From Diplolepis rosae (taxonomy: Eukaryota; Arthropoda; Insecta; Hymenoptera; Diplolepididae): 64,000 bases of DNA. The notes beneath the pieces are model-generated. The model made no database searches, was not told the origin of the DNA, and saw only the letters and a program-made list of their open reading frames with translations. The stretch covers positions 558,001-622,000 of the forward strand of contig JAPYXD010000484.1 of NCBI GenBank assembly GCA_030998225.1. Direction: 5' to 3'. A program made the position numbers and the translations under genes. Below are positions 32,189-43,230 of this stretch, piece by piece (positions within the stretch are counted from its first letter, which is position 1; the number at the start of each line of letters is the position of its first letter).

Positions 32189-33900
32189 TTGGGAAAAAGG
32201 ATGTCGCAAAAATGTCGAGATTATATAACGCTTAGCTCGATACAAAAGAGAAGACGCCTATCTTTATTGCAAAATTATCGTAATAACGGCTCCGAAGATA
32301 TTGAAACTCCCAACTCTAGCTTAGATGAAAGGTTGGAAAGTCAAAATAATTTGGAGTTAAGTCAAAGAGAGAGATCTAGCGATGATGACCTACATATTCA
32401 TGCTCCGCCTGATACCCATACCGCGTCTCTTGGTGAAGAAACGTCTTCTGATATCGGTGAAACGGAGAGATCCAATGAAGAACACACTGACGAAGAAATA
32501 GAGGAATATCATATCGTAGGGGAATATGTGGATGAAGAAGAAAGTGATCAGAATTCAAGAGAGGAAAACCAAGGTGTTATTGTTATTGAAGATTCTATAA
32601 ACTTGAGAAAAAGGGCATGAAAAAATATATTTCTAATCTTTAATATTAATCACAAACAAGGAAACTTGTTACTGGAAACTTTACGCGAGTACCCTTTTAA
32701 TATGACGTTTTTGCCGAAAGACAGAAGAACATTATTACATACACAGACTGCAGTAGTCAGTATGTGTGTTCAGATTATTACAGGTGGAGAATATCGTCAC
32801 ATTGAACTTAGACGTACACTTTTGCAAAAACTACAAAGTTTTCCTACGTTGCCAGAAAACATTTTGGCCAATACAGTTCAGGCTTGTGAATATACCTGAT
32901 AAAAGCCCTATGATAGCGGGTATATTCAAGGGCAGACATGAACCGTCAAATCCATTCACCTTTTTCGAACAATTTATTTAAGAAATTGTCGAAATACGGG
33001 AACAAGGTGGAATTTCTGTAAGAGACCACCTACTTCCTTTGAAGATAAGATGTTTTATTGCTGATGCTCCTGCACGAGCATTTGCCTTAAACCACTACGA
33101 ACATTGCTCGTCACATGCCTGTTCAAAGTGTAAAATTGAAGGTCAGCGTAGTATCGTATTGCGGTTTGAGGAAATAATGGTTTTTGAGGGTATCAGACAC
33201 GCCCCTAGAACTGATGAAGAATATCAGAATCTTGTTGACGAAGACCACCATAGAGGCAGAAGTCCATTGTCTGCGATTCTGGGATTAGTTCCACGAGTTT
33301 CATTTGAAGCCATGCATTTACTTGTAGTTTGGCCACCGAATTCAGACAATTTTTACTTTGCACTGCACCAGCTGTGTTAAAGAATGTTTTTGAACAAGAG
33401 TATTATGAATATTTGATGATACTCCACTCTGTTATACGTCTGCTTATATCTGAAGAGACACCAAGAGACATGTATGAGTGGTGCCAAAAAGCTTTGGAAA
33501 GTTACGTGAGATTGTGCACAGTACTGTATATGGACAGCAATTTCTTTCTTATAACGTGCATAGTCTTTTGCACATAGTCGCAGATGTTGAATTACTTGGT
33601 GGCTTAGAAACATTCAGTGCATTTTGCTCTGAAAACAATATGCCGAAATTGACAAAATTTGTTCGCAAACCAGGGTTGAAACTTCCCCAAGTATATAAAA
33701 GAATCTGTGAACGCAAAAATCTAAATATATTTTCTTCATCGTTCAAAAGTTTCGTAGAGTGAGGCCAGTATATTATGTTGGATTGATCTCCGAGGCTGTA
33801 GGAGTATATCAATTCAGCGATTTGAGAGAAACGGTCCAAACGGTAAACTTTAATAATGTCAAAAATAAGTGCTACAGGATGCCAGTATGGAGTGATGTTT
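32189..33900 (+). pseudogene. CACTA-like (Transposase_21-type) transposase, decayed
   Basis: The 5' part (32189-32620) encodes an acidic, serine-rich segment beginning MSQKCRDYITLSSIQKRRR. Recognisable transposase blocks follow: LPKDRRTLLHTQTAVV and GGEYRHIELRRTLLQKL (32666-32890), FKGRHEPSNPFTFFEQF, then IRCFIADAPARAFALN with a CSSHACSKCKIEGQR Cys pair (33039-33180), LVDEDHHRGRSPLSAIL and VSFEAMHL. The C-terminal part reads QFLSYNVHSLLHIVADVELLGGLETFSAF and RKPGLKLPQVYKRI (33540-33720). This order matches animal transposase-domain proteins I associate with the CACTA/EnSpm group. At least five frame changes or stops make it dead. Confidence 0.7.
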
Positions 33901-34365
33901 AGGGAGAGGAAGAACGTGTCATGGAAAATGAGTGAATCTTTATTAATTCATTGATACCACTAATATTCCCAGAAAGTTAAGAAAAATCTTCAGATTAAAA
34001 GACCATTGAAGCCTAATTCGCTAATGCTCGAAATTGATATACGTGTAAGTGATACTTTCTTCAAAACTAAAGATGAGGACTACTCTTCAATTCCAAATCT
34101 ATTGCTTTCATTATTCTTTTGTTACAAATACAAACTGATAGTGATTAAAAATTTGGAACTGCTTTAAATGTATTGTACGATTATCTTATTGCGTTTGTTT
34201 TGTGTACTATGAATGTATTATGAATATTAAGCGCTGAATAAGCTACTTGACTTAGGTGATCGCCTGGTGCTGGACACATACCACACACCGAACGCTGTCC
34301 GTAATTTTGTAGAATACTTTATTGTACTGAATTTCGCTCTGTAATATACGTTTGACCCCCAAATA

Positions 34366-34739
34366 TTGTGCGAGCGAGACGATTGTTATGAATATTTGAT
34401 ATACATAATGAAAAAAAACTTGCTTAAGCAGAACGACGCTTCAAAAAGGAAAAGAACCATCACTAACAGTGGAAGATCGAGTAAAACTCCTAAACATTTA
34501 TTGTCAACGTCCGAAAAGGAACCATCTCGGAGAAAAACCAAGAAACCGGTGTCATCTCCCGCAAAAGACAGGGAGAATCTTTGTGCTTTATCATGCAAAA
34601 TACAAGCAAAGAAAGTAGAACTAGGCGATAAAGCAACGAGCAATAATAATACGAGACCAAGCAGAAAATTTGAGGAGTCGAGACAAATCCCATCTAAGAC
34701 GACGGAGTCATCTTTAAAAAAAACCCTTCATCGACAGTT
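34366..34739 (+). CDS. Possible 5' exon of the DUF4806-type gene
   Basis: A 125-codon basic, Ser/Lys-rich frame (SKRKRTITNSGRSSKTPKHL, then RRKTKKPVSSPAKDRE) runs into a GTAAAT donor at 34740. It looks like the disordered basic N-terminus of a nuclear protein. Joining to the next exon at 34992 is off by one base, so either a frame change occurred (an A-run lies at about 34715) or the true splice differs. The starting ATG is uncertain. Confidence 0.45.
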
Positions 34740-34749
34740 GTAAATATAC

Positions 34750-34960
34750 TTTGATATTTATTAGGGTTGGGGTGTGCGTTGGCATTTATTTGGGTTTGGT
34801 TGTGTGCGTCTGGGTATATTTAACTTAGGCCGTGTGCGTTGGGGTTTGTTACAATTGAGCTTTGTGCTTTAGGGTTTTTTTGTGTCACTATATGACTTGA
34901 AGTTTGTCTCGGTTGGGCTGTGTGCATTGGGATTTGTTTAGCTTGCCGCTACTTATGATA
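34750..34960 (+). repeat. GT-rich degenerate repeat inside an intron
   Basis: Five diverged copies of a unit like TGTGCGTTGGGGTTTRTTT, spaced about 45 bp, fill the intron between the two exons. The strand is strongly G+T biased. It resembles a decayed minisatellite and is not a telomere repeat. Confidence 0.6.
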
Positions 34961-34991
34961 AATGATTTCATATAATTTTCTTTATTTCAAG

Positions 34992-35694
34992 TAAAAAAGC
35001 CTAGATTTCAATCTACAACAGAAGTTGAGTCAAGGCCAGCGAATTCACAGGAACAGTTTACATACCGATCTGAGGAAGAAATCGAAACGGATTTCGCAAA
35101 TCCGCCAGCATCATCCGCAGATGCAGTAGATGCTGGGACAAACAGCAGTGACGAATCTCCTCCCTCTCTTCAAACAGAGATCAACTTTATCGCTCCCGAA
35201 AGTCCTGCAACGGATGATTGGAAACGACAAATGCAAGACGACATAGGGTGAGTGTTTAATATTTCTGTACAACAAAAAATTTATTCTTAAATATATTTTT
35301 TATATTTTTTAAATCTATTTTACGTTTGACTTTCTGTTATAACACTACATTTTTTAAAATGTTTTGTGGAGTATTATCCGAGAGCAAAATGAAAGGATAT
35401 TGAAACTGCTCTCAAGCAAATTTGGAGATGAGACTTCCAATAAATTATTCGAACCGCTGGAGGGATTCCCTTTGAAGACAGTTAAACAATTCGATGAGCT
35501 GAATACTGATTTAAAGCTCCGTAAAAGACTGGTAAATAGTTCTTATAAGCACATGGATTGATAACAAATTTCCTCCTTTTCAGTTCAACTACTTGAAAGG
35601 TAGGAGCGGAACAAAATTGAGGGATTTCCTCAACTGCTCGTTGCAACTGAATATGACTGATGAACTGGTCTCAGTTCACCTGGTTGAGCGATAA
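34992..35694 (+). CDS. DUF4806-type protein, three in-frame exons
   Basis: Exons 34992-35247, 35372-35531 and 35584-35694 join without frame breaks. Donor GTGAGT at 35248 meets an AG acceptor ending at 35371 and restores a Gly codon. The donor at 35532 meets a strong TTTCCTCCTTTTCAG acceptor ending at 35583, and a TAA closes the frame. The middle of the protein is acidic and Ser/Pro-rich. The end reads LEGFPLKTVKQFDELNTDLK then FNYLKGRSGTKLRDFLNCSL, which resembles the DUF4806 domain seen in many insect mobile-element and domesticated proteins. It lies directly behind the CACTA-like transposase in the same direction, suggesting an accessory gene of that transposon. Its clean splice joins contrast with the decayed transposase. 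Function unknown. Confidence 0.65.
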
Positions 35695-36029
35695 AAAATC
35701 AATTCGGAGATACACGAGTTACCAATGTTTTGTACGGTAGGTTTTCTATTTGCATGTTATATAAGAAGCCGGATATTGAATTATATAATAATCTTGGGTT
35801 CTCATTTCAGCAGCGGCGCAGAAATGCCTATATTTTCCGGGTCCGAATTTCGACGCTTTATCTTCCTAATTTTCATTTTCTTTTGTATTAATCACCTGTA
35901 AGTTAAGCCGTTCTACATTTCCAACGCTTTTAATATTTTAATTGTAGCGCCTCAATACCAATTTATAGCAATAAATATAGAAACCTTTTTTATGGAAAAA
36001 TTGTGGATACATATTCTAGAAGGATTAAA

Positions 36030-36090
36030 AAGTGTATATTCGTGATTTTCTGAAGATTTTAAAAGTCTCTAATAAATCACGAATATACAA
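36030..36090. repeat. Perfect 15-bp inverted repeat
   Basis: GTATATTCGTGATTT and its exact complement AAATCACGAATATAC are about 25 bp apart, giving a stable small hairpin. It lies between the DUF4806 gene and the foldback arm and could be a terminator-like or element-end structure. Confidence 0.6.
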
Positions 36091-36094
36091 GTCT

Positions 36095-36263
36095 AAATAT
36101 AATTTTAAACTGGAAATTTGAAATTACAGACTTTTTATTCAAAAAATGAATTGCTTTACGGAAAGTGAAAATTTCCCAGTAGAAGGAGATAAATTAAAAA
36201 GCTAAAAAATGTGTTCAGTGATATTTGCATATGACCACATAAGTATTTATTGATCTCAAGTTT
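36095..36263. repeat. Left foldback arm, outer part (interrupted by a LINE)
   Basis: This segment is the inverted match of about 41600-41770 (TATGACCACATAAGTATTTA here, its complement there). It is separated from the rest of the same arm (40542 onward) by the R1-clade LINE. The two halves therefore belong to one foldback element whose arms face a centre near 41.04 kb. Confidence 0.75.
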
Positions 36264-37298
36264 TGCGGAGGGGCAGCGTCTCGCCCAGAGGTATGCATGA
36301 GGCCATGCATGGAGCAGACACGTCCTGCAGCCCGCCAACGGTAGAAGCCGAAAGGACTCTGCCAGCAGCTGGGCTGTCGCCGTCAGGATGGCCGTCAAGG
36401 GAGCCCTATAGACAGGCTTTTCCCTAGCGGTGGGCCTGCCGGGCGCATGCGTTGGTATGGGTTTTCCAGCCTTCAAGCGCGTGAGGACGCGGTGTGGAGC
36501 AAAAGCATCAGTGGACCTTGAACAGATTTTATGATGCCGCACTATGGGACACGGTGTGAATGCGGGGGGTCCCTTAATCGGGGTATCGCCCAAATGCGCA
36601 TGAGGCAGAGATGCTGAACTTCCCTCGCGCCCTCTTGCCGTCACATCACAACCACAGGCACGACACCGACACCCACACATACCAGAATGAATGCACTGCT
36701 GAGTGAATGGGCTGCGGCCGACGCCTGGTGGATATTCCCGATTGACTAGCCAAGGGAGGAGTAGTAGCCTCCCGACCAGGGTAGGACGCGATGTCAGTAC
36801 CTTACCTCTGTGGAAGTAATATGGGTAAATGTAAGTCCCTCCGGTGTTCGGCCGCGAAGGGCAAAGATCCCTTGAAACCACATGTTAAACTGGGAAAACC
36901 GCTCACGTTTCTACTGTCTGGGGCCGATTTCGGGGTTGAAATCATGGACGCCCGGGCGCAGGAATGAAGGATTACCTGGTCAGTATTTCCTTATATCCGA
37001 CGCTGCGTAGGATAAATCGCACACCATCTAGCCTGAAGTCCAGGTCAGGTGTCGGGGCGGACCCGGCACCGCTCGGTCGATAGTGGTGACGTTAAACCTT
37101 TAGCATCATTATGGCGCGCGCCTATCCCGTAACCTTTTTACTAGCTTCATTAAATGTGCCGATAGGAACGAACATCCGATAAGCCGCTTCTCGGTTTCGG
37201 CGCACATAACTAGGGATCTATACAGGCGGGGATAGTAGCCCTACTGCGTTAGGGCTCCCATGATGGGCGAACCGTCTTAAGACACGACGGTAATAAAT

Positions 37299-37740
37299 AT
37301 GAATCCAATTCAAAACAAAGGAGGTGAAGAGGTGAAGGCACCAGATATGCCCTTACACACTTCTCCAGGGGCTGAGGGATGGAAAAACGTCATTCAGCTC
37401 CTGAAGGAGCAAAGTAAGAAAATGGAGAAGTTGGCCAGGGCTCTCAGCGTTACCCAGCAGGGTATGCTGAGAAACAACCCTGGCCATGTTAACGACAGTG
37501 TCAGTGAGGCTACGGAGGTGCTGAGCCGAATGCTTAACACCCACAAGTGCCTACTAGAAAGCGGGGTGGAAATCCAGAAAAGGCTGGAATCCCACCCCGC
37601 CTCAAAAAGGATGGGTTTCTTCCGGAGACTGCGCTCTGCGTCTCTGGGAGATACCCCAAAAAAGCCGACAAAGGGGAAGAAGAGGGTTGCTCCTTCTCCC
37701 CCCTCAAAGAGGCTAGTGGGCGGACCCTTATTGCGGGCGA
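37299..37740 (+). pseudogene. R1-clade LINE ORF1 (gag-like), truncated
   Basis: ORF1 proteins bind element RNA. The frame starts MNPIQNKGGEEVKAP and has a helical segment (VIQLLKEQSKKMEKLARALS) that could form a coiled coil, then a basic region with KKPTKGKKRVAPSPPSKR. The C-terminal zinc knuckles expected for R1-type ORF1 are missing. The sequence runs straight into endonuclease sequence in another frame at about 37720, so a deletion removed the end of ORF1 and the start of ORF2. Confidence 0.65.
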
Positions 37741-40089
37741 CTTTAATATTAAGTCGCCCGAGTGGGGAGAAGCCCGTCTGGACAGGAGGGGAATCACGAT
37801 TACTGCGCGCCGTCTTGCCTCAAGGATAGGCGACTGGTGCGTCCTCGAGGTAATAACCTTGAGTGACCACCAGTGTATTGAGTTTAGCATCCAGGAACAG
37901 AGTCACCCAGTGAATACGGGAAGGGGCGGCAAGGTAAGAATCCCCTCCTGAATCACAAAACGACTCAGCAAAGACAAACTTCGCAAACATCTTAAAGAAA
38001 CCAGGCTCATAGATGAGCTTGGTTGGGCAAGGTCTGCTGGATCGTTGGAGGACACTGTGCGGGCGGCAAGGCGGAAAGTGGTCGCAGCATGTGACCACTC
38101 CATGCCTCGACGCGGACACGGGCGTACTGGGGATTCGATGTACTGGTGGAACGACCAGTTGTCTGTCCTGCGTCGAAAATGCCTTACAGCGCGACGGAGA
38201 TTTACCCGCTCAAAGGGTGATCCTCTGCTGCGCGAGGCATGGAAAAGAGCAAAATCAGCTCTGAGGCAAGGCATAAAGAAAAGCCGACTTCAGTGCTGGA
38301 AAGACTTGATCGGGGAAGTCGAAAAGGACCCATGGGGTCTCGCCTTCAAAATAGTCACCAACAGATTGGTGACTGGATAATCCCGATCGAGTCAAGTACA
38401 TCGTGCGAGGCTTGTTTCCGCATGTGAGCCGGTCCAAAGACAGGACCGAAGCTCCTGAGAGGTCCAACACAAAGAACTCTTCACTCTCGAGGAACTAAAG
38501 AGAGCGGGTGGAAGGCTCAAGGCAAATACAGCGCCGGGGATCGACGGGTTGCCGAACGATATCCTCAGAGAGGTGATCGGGGTATACCCGGAGATCCTCC
38601 TAGAAGTCTTTAACTTCTGTCTTCGGGAGGGGAGGTTCTTCGCAGACTGGGAGAAGCAGAGGTTGGTCCTGCTGAGAAAGGGCAACAAGCCTCTAGGGGT
38701 TGCCTCATCGTATAAACCAATATGTCTATTGGATACGATGGGGAAACTTCTGAAGGAAATGATCCTACAAAGACTACAGGGTCACATGGTCCGCGAGAAT
38801 GGTCTCTCGGAAAACCAGTTTGGCTTTCGGAAAGGCAGGTCCACAGTTAACGCCATCCAGGCAGTGGTGGACATCGCCACTAAAGCAAGAAGAGGAACTG
38901 GTAAGAGTACGGGATTCTGCGCGTTGATCAGCATTGGCGTACGCAATGCGTTCAACACCGCGAGATGGAACATCTGCATCGAGGCGATGGTGCGGAAAAA
39001 GGTCCACTCGTTTGGAATGTCATGTACGACGATTTCCTGCGTATGGACCTGCCCGCTGGAACGAGTATTGTCGGTTTCGCGGACGACGCACTTGTCGTGT
39101 GTGCTACTGACAACGTCAGAATTCTGGAGCTGAGGATCAATGATACTCTGTGGCGGGCAAAGCGTTGGTTAGATAGCAGAGGCCTGAAAATGGCCCCTGA
39201 GAAGACCAAGGCTGTGCTGGTCACAGACAAGAGATCCTTCCAATGTCCGAAGATCGCTCTCGGGGAACATGAAATCAAGTGGAAAAAGTGCATTAAGTAC
39301 CTGGGAGTGCAGTTGGATCGAAGGCTTAGCTTCGGCGAACACCTGCAGATTGCGACTGCCAAAGCCATCCAATGTGGGGCCGCCCTGACTCGGCTCATGC
39401 CCAACATTGGTGGACCCAGGGAAGCTAAGAGAAGGCTGGTGGCGAGCGTGGTAAACTCGAAGCTGCTTTATGCAGCTCTGATCTGGACAAGTGCTCTTAA
39501 CAACCATGCTATCCTGAAGAGGCTGTTCTCGGCACAGAGAGGTGTGGTGATGAGAATTGTCTCAGCATACCGAACTGTGTCGAAGACTGCTGTGCTGGTC
39601 CTGGCGAGCGTACCGCCAATTGACTTATTGGCGGAGGAAAGAAAAGAGACCTTTCAGCTCCGTAAGGAGCTCACCTGCGTAACAAACCTGCAGGAAATCG
39701 CTCGAGCGAAGGAGGCCATCCGCAAGGATGGAAAGCGCAGACTCGTCGAGAAATGGCAGGCGAGATGGCATGGTGACCAATCCGGGAGATGGACACACCG
39801 TCTAATCCCGGAGCTCATCACCTGGCTGGATAGAAAGCACGGTCAAGTCGACTTTTACCTGGCGCAAGCGCTTTCAGGCCATGGCTACTTTAATGCGTAC
39901 CTGAAGCGCTTCAAGAAGAGAGACGACGAGTCGTGTAGCTACTGCGGATCCCTTGTGGACAATGCAGAGCACACACTCTTTTTCTATGCCAGGTGGGGCG
40001 TGGCAAGAGAGGCTGTCGGTCGGGAAGTGGGCGCACAACTTACCCCTGACACGATGGTGTCTCTCATGCTCCAGTCTGAACGGAAATAG
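37720..40089 (+). pseudogene. R1-clade LINE ORF2 (EN-RT), with two internal deletions
   Basis: ORF2 nicks the target and reverse-transcribes the element RNA. Remaining parts: an endonuclease piece LIAGDFNIKSPEWGEARLDRRG (37720-37790) with a short later stretch LSDHQCIEF; an R1-type linker YWWNDQLSVLRRKCLTARRRF and DPWGLAFKIVTNRL; RT fingers and palm start NTAPGIDGLPNDILREV, ENQFGFRKGRSTVNAIQ and NAFNTARWN. The block is broken at about 38995, where about 50 residues including the VPQGSVLGP region are gone. It resumes with GPLVWNVMYDDFLRM and the catalytic FADDALVV (39076-39099). The C-terminal CCHC-like CSYCGSLVDNAEHTLF is intact. From 39000 to 40089 the frame is open for about 370 codons, which suggests recent decay. 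Confidence 0.85.
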
Positions 40090-40540
40090 ATGCTTATCGA
40101 TTCATTCGTCACCCTGGTGATGAAGACGAGGGAGCTCGATGGGCGTGTAGTGCGCGGCAACAACAAGGGTCAGTAGAAATCGCATCGGGGCTTGCTCCTG
40201 CGGTCCTGCGCCCTGGGTGGACCTGGCTGTTCGCGTCGACCGGGGGAGAAATCTTCTTGTTCCTCCCCAGGTTGCCGCGGCTAGTCGGTCTGCCAAACGG
40301 GCGTGTGGCCGCGGATGGGAGTTCCGGGCGAACGGATGACGGAAGAGTCGTACGCGTCTTTAAGCTGAAACCAACCACCCGTGATGTTTAAAGCCGAAAG
40401 GCGGTTCCGCGGGTGGTGTTTTGGTTCGAGAGAGGGGGTTTTGGTTTTAACAGGCATGCCTAGACCCGTTCTAGGAGAGTCAAGTACAACGTCTATAAAA
40501 TATTTCGCCATTTTTCCTCCTCACCAAAAAGAAAAAAAAA

Positions 40541-41790
40541 ATGCTGCAATCTGCTAAATGAAATATTTTGTAATTCTTAATTTGCATTTTCTTCTGAAAT
40601 CGGAGGAAAAGTTCAGTCGTTAAATGGTTAAAATTTTACATCAAGATTTCAATTACAAAATTTTGAAGCTTTGTAAATGAACTTCTGTCTACTTCAAAGC
40701 TAATAAATATTCAATGTTTTAAATCAAAATATTAAATGAAAGATATTCAATCTCTGGGAATTAACTGCTTTAATAACACAATTTTTTCCTCTTTATAAAG
40801 AATCTTAATATTCAAATTAAAAGTCTGCGGTTAGGTCACTAAAACTTGTGATGAAAATACTTGTATTATACAATTTACCTTAAAGTTTTTAAATTTTTTT
40901 ACAATTTTACAAGATAAGCCTAATTTAGAATTACAAAATCTTTCATTAAAAAAAGCCACTCGCCTGAAATAAACTTCTGGAAGAATCCTCATAAGAATAA
41001 AGGAAGGTTTAAGCATCACTTGAAAAATAATGTCATTTTGGAATTGTAAGTCCTCCTATGTTTAAATTTACAAGGAAATAGATCAATAATTGACAAATTC
41101 TTAGATTTGTCAATCGAAGCTTTAATTGTAAATTTTTAGTTTATATAAATAGGTTTAATATTTATGAATTCCTTAAATGTTCCAACATTTAGAAAATATT
41201 TAATCAGAGAATTATGTGCAAAGTATTTTACATGAAGAAGAAATAAATATTTGACCTAATGAGTGCCAAATCTACATTCTTAATTTTATAATGAAAGTAT
41301 TTTTATCTTACTTTTTTGTGACCTAAGCACAGATTTTACACTTAAAATATAAAAATGCTTCACAGAGTTAAAGTATTTTCTAAATAAAGCAGTTCATTTA
41401 CAAAGCTTCAAAATTTTGTAATTTGAAATCTTGATATAAAATTTTAACCATTTAACGACTGAATTTTTCCTACGATTTCAGAAGAAAATGCAAATTAAGA
41501 ATTACAAAATATTTCATTTAACAGATTGCAGCTGCCCATAAGATCTTGTAAAATCGTGACGAGATTTAAACACTAACTTGAAAAAAAAATTTCATGTAAA
41601 ACTTGAAATCAATAAATACTTATGTGGTCATATGCAAATATCACTGAACACATTTTTTAGCTTTTTAATTTATCTGCTTCTATTGGAAAATTTTCCCTTT
41701 CCGTAAAGCAATTCATTTTTTGAATGAAAAGTCTGTGATTTCAAATTTCCAGTTTAAAATTATATTTAGACTTTCAAAATGATTCCACAA
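40541..41790. repeat. Foldback element (rest of left arm, spacer, right arm)
   Basis: GCTGCAATCTG and the following 170 bp (40543-40720) are inverted at about 41380-41532, and 41600-41770 pairs with 36095-36263. The centre is near 41.04 kb. Both arms are AT-rich and non-coding. Similar segments (TAGGTCACTAAAACTTG, GATGAAAATA) recur at about 48.28, 51.87 and 56.1 kb, so this is one member of a local repeat family. Confidence 0.75.
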
Positions 41791-41879
41791 TTTTTTTAAA
41801 TGTTATAGATGTTTATTTTAGGGAAAAATTGATTAAAATATCAAAAAAAGAAGTATTATTCCCATAACTACATATTCCG

Positions 41880-42030
41880 TAAAGTTGAAATTGTCGTCTG
41901 CTTCGCGCCTCTTTTGCACGGAGTCGAGAGAAACACCTTTCTCAATTTCGACTCGGTAAAAGACAGCCTGAAATCTAAAACTTGGAACAGTTGAAGAGTG
42001 GACATAAGGGCGTAACCCAAAATTTTTCAA
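41880..42030 (+). repeat. Copy of a TTCGCGCCTCTTTTGCACG repeat family
   Basis: CGTCTGCTTCGCGCCTCTTT and the following AGAGAAACACCTTTCTCAA block recur at 50934-51030 (+), 56455-56570 (+), 51440-51545 (-) and 43490-43600 (-). The segment ends with GAGTGGACATAAGGGCGTAACCC, whose relative lies near 56975-56995. It marks the end of the long foldback family seen at 51.2-56.8 kb. Confidence 0.7.
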
Positions 42031-42049
42031 AAATCGTTTTTTTGGCGAA

Positions 42050-42390
42050 ACAAATTCTTGAGGTTAATGCCAATACAATAGCGCAAACGATTTTTTTTTT
42101 CAATTGGAAATATTTTTATTTTCGATTTGGAAATCAAAAATCTGTATCTCGACAGAGATGAGTTAGGAGATTGCTAAAGTAATGTATTTAATTTCGAGTG
42201 ATTTTCCGCAGCGCGCCCTATTGCGAAATGTTCTTGGGAACTAAAATGAAAGGTTCATGCTACTACTTGAAGGGTAAAACAGATCTACTGTTTATCACTT
42301 TTGCAGCGCCCCCAATTGCGTAAAGCTTTTTCCGTGGCTTTTTCGAACTAAAATTAGGAAAAAAACGTTTTCGTGATAATAGCAGCAATC
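42050..42390. repeat. Diverged direct repeat GCAGCGCSCCCNATTGCG
   Basis: CCGCAGCGCGCCCTATTGCG at about 42208 and TGCAGCGCCCCCAATTGCG at about 42302, followed by similar GAACTAAAAT blocks, form two diverged units of about 95 bp just outside the THAP/YqaJ element. They may be its outer subterminal part. Confidence 0.5.
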
Positions 42391-42538
42391 GATAGATAAT
42401 GCGTAGTTTTATAGTAAATTTTTTTCCTGAATTTTTAAAACGCATATTTGCCTGTAAAATAAGTTATTGAAAATTGCACATTTTCAAACAAGATTCAAAC
42501 GCGCCAAAATCATGGCGCGCGGCTAGCAGAAGACCCTG

Positions 42539-42546
42539 TGACGTCA
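42539..42546. promoter_or_regulatory. CRE-like palindrome TGACGTCA, left end
   Basis: A perfect cAMP-response-element/ATF site lies about 90 bp before the THAP exon and is mirrored at 43223-43230 before the opposite exon. Its conservation in both ends suggests that each end acts as the promoter of the gene beside it. Confidence 0.5.
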
Positions 42547-42629
42547 CGATCATAAAACTGGGATACGTTAACGTAGGATTTGATAGACTCGCAAGTTGAA
42601 ATAGATTGTTTTCACTAATTTATTGTACA

Positions 42630-42821
42630 ATGAGCGAAAAAAAAGACAGGTAACAACCAAGCAAAGTTTAAAATGCTATCGAGCATGTTTCGTTCCGTTA
42701 TGCGGGAACATTTCAAAACGAATCCTGATAAAGTGTTCGTTCACGTTCCCATCGATGCCAAAAAAAATGTCGTGACACTCCTACCAATTCACATTATTAT
42801 TGTTTCCAGGATCATTTGAAT
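42630..42821 (+). pseudogene. THAP zinc-finger domain exon, frameshifted
   Basis: THAP domains are C2CH zinc fingers that bind DNA in transposases and transcription factors. Here KCYRACFVPLCGNISK gives the first Cys pair. After a one-base frame change, TNPDKVFVHVPIDAKK follows (the FxxxP-type core), and after another change HYYCFQDHFN supplies the final Cys and His just before the GTAAGT donor at 42822. The possible start ATG at 42630 also needs a one-base change in an A-run. About 30 residues between the core and the last Cys-His pair are missing. All these lesions mark a relic. Confidence 0.6.
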
Positions 42822-42980
42822 GTAAGTACACTACATGTGAAATACGAAATGTAAAAGTTATCGTTTATTACACTGACCTAACCTACAAATGACTTCGATT
42901 TTTATTGATTGCAGATTGAGAATGATCTTGAAAGTTACACGCGATTCAAATATAATATCAAGTTTTTAATATTTACTTAC

Positions 42981-43120
42981 TCGTTCATTTTTGAATTTCG
43001 AACTTCAGGATCATTGAACCTCTCATCATTTTTTACATAATCTAATACCATCAAAATATTCACTTTTGGAAGATTTCCAGAGTCAGCTTTTACATAACTT
43101 GACACCACCTTGTTACTCAT
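42981..43120 (-). CDS. First exon of a SWIM/YqaJ-type mobile gene
   Basis: The minus strand has an ATG at 43120-43118, 46 intact codons plus two bases, then a GTAAGT donor at 42980-42975. The peptide starts MSNKVVSSYVKADSGNLPKV and continues ILMVLDYVKNDERF. I recall this opening from uncharacterised insect proteins that carry a SWIM zinc finger and a YqaJ-like exonuclease domain in later exons. Those exons are not present here. The exon is intact, but the gene is not. Confidence 0.55.
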
Positions 43121-43222
43121 TTTTACTTTTTGTAAAATAATACAATTTAAGTCCGTTTATTTTTATTAAAAAATACGTTGGTCGTATAAACTCTATAGAA
43201 AGATCTCAAGTTGTTATGATCG

Positions 43223-43230
43223 TGACGTCA
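43223..43230. promoter_or_regulatory. CRE-like palindrome TGACGTCA, right end
   Basis: Mirror partner of the site at 42539-42546. It stands about 100 bp upstream of the minus-strand YqaJ-type first exon, as expected for a promoter element. Confidence 0.5.

Larger units (their letters stand above)
36264..40540 (+). mobile_element. R1-clade non-LTR retrotransposon, internally deleted
   Basis: A GC-rich 4.28-kb insertion in AT-rich DNA. It has a 5' untranslated region of about 1 kb (36264-37298), ORF1 at 37299, a damaged ORF2 (37720-40089), a 3' untranslated region and an A-rich tail (GAAAAAAAAA) at 40531-40540. The flanks are two parts of one foldback arm. Compared with the opposite arm, about 65 bp of target (equivalent to 41533-41598) is missing, so insertion deleted target DNA. 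It is not in 28S rDNA, unlike canonical R1 elements. Confidence 0.85.

Noticed and set aside
34750..34960. G/T-rich repeat as an interstitial telomere
   Set aside because: Units are degenerate and about 45 bp long; no run of TTAGG or another arthropod telomere unit occurs.
36156..36881. A 241-codon minus-strand open frame
   Set aside because: It lies opposite the GC-rich 5' untranslated region of the R1 LINE, shows no domain and its peptide has the Pro/Arg/Ala/Gly look of a GC-driven chance frame.
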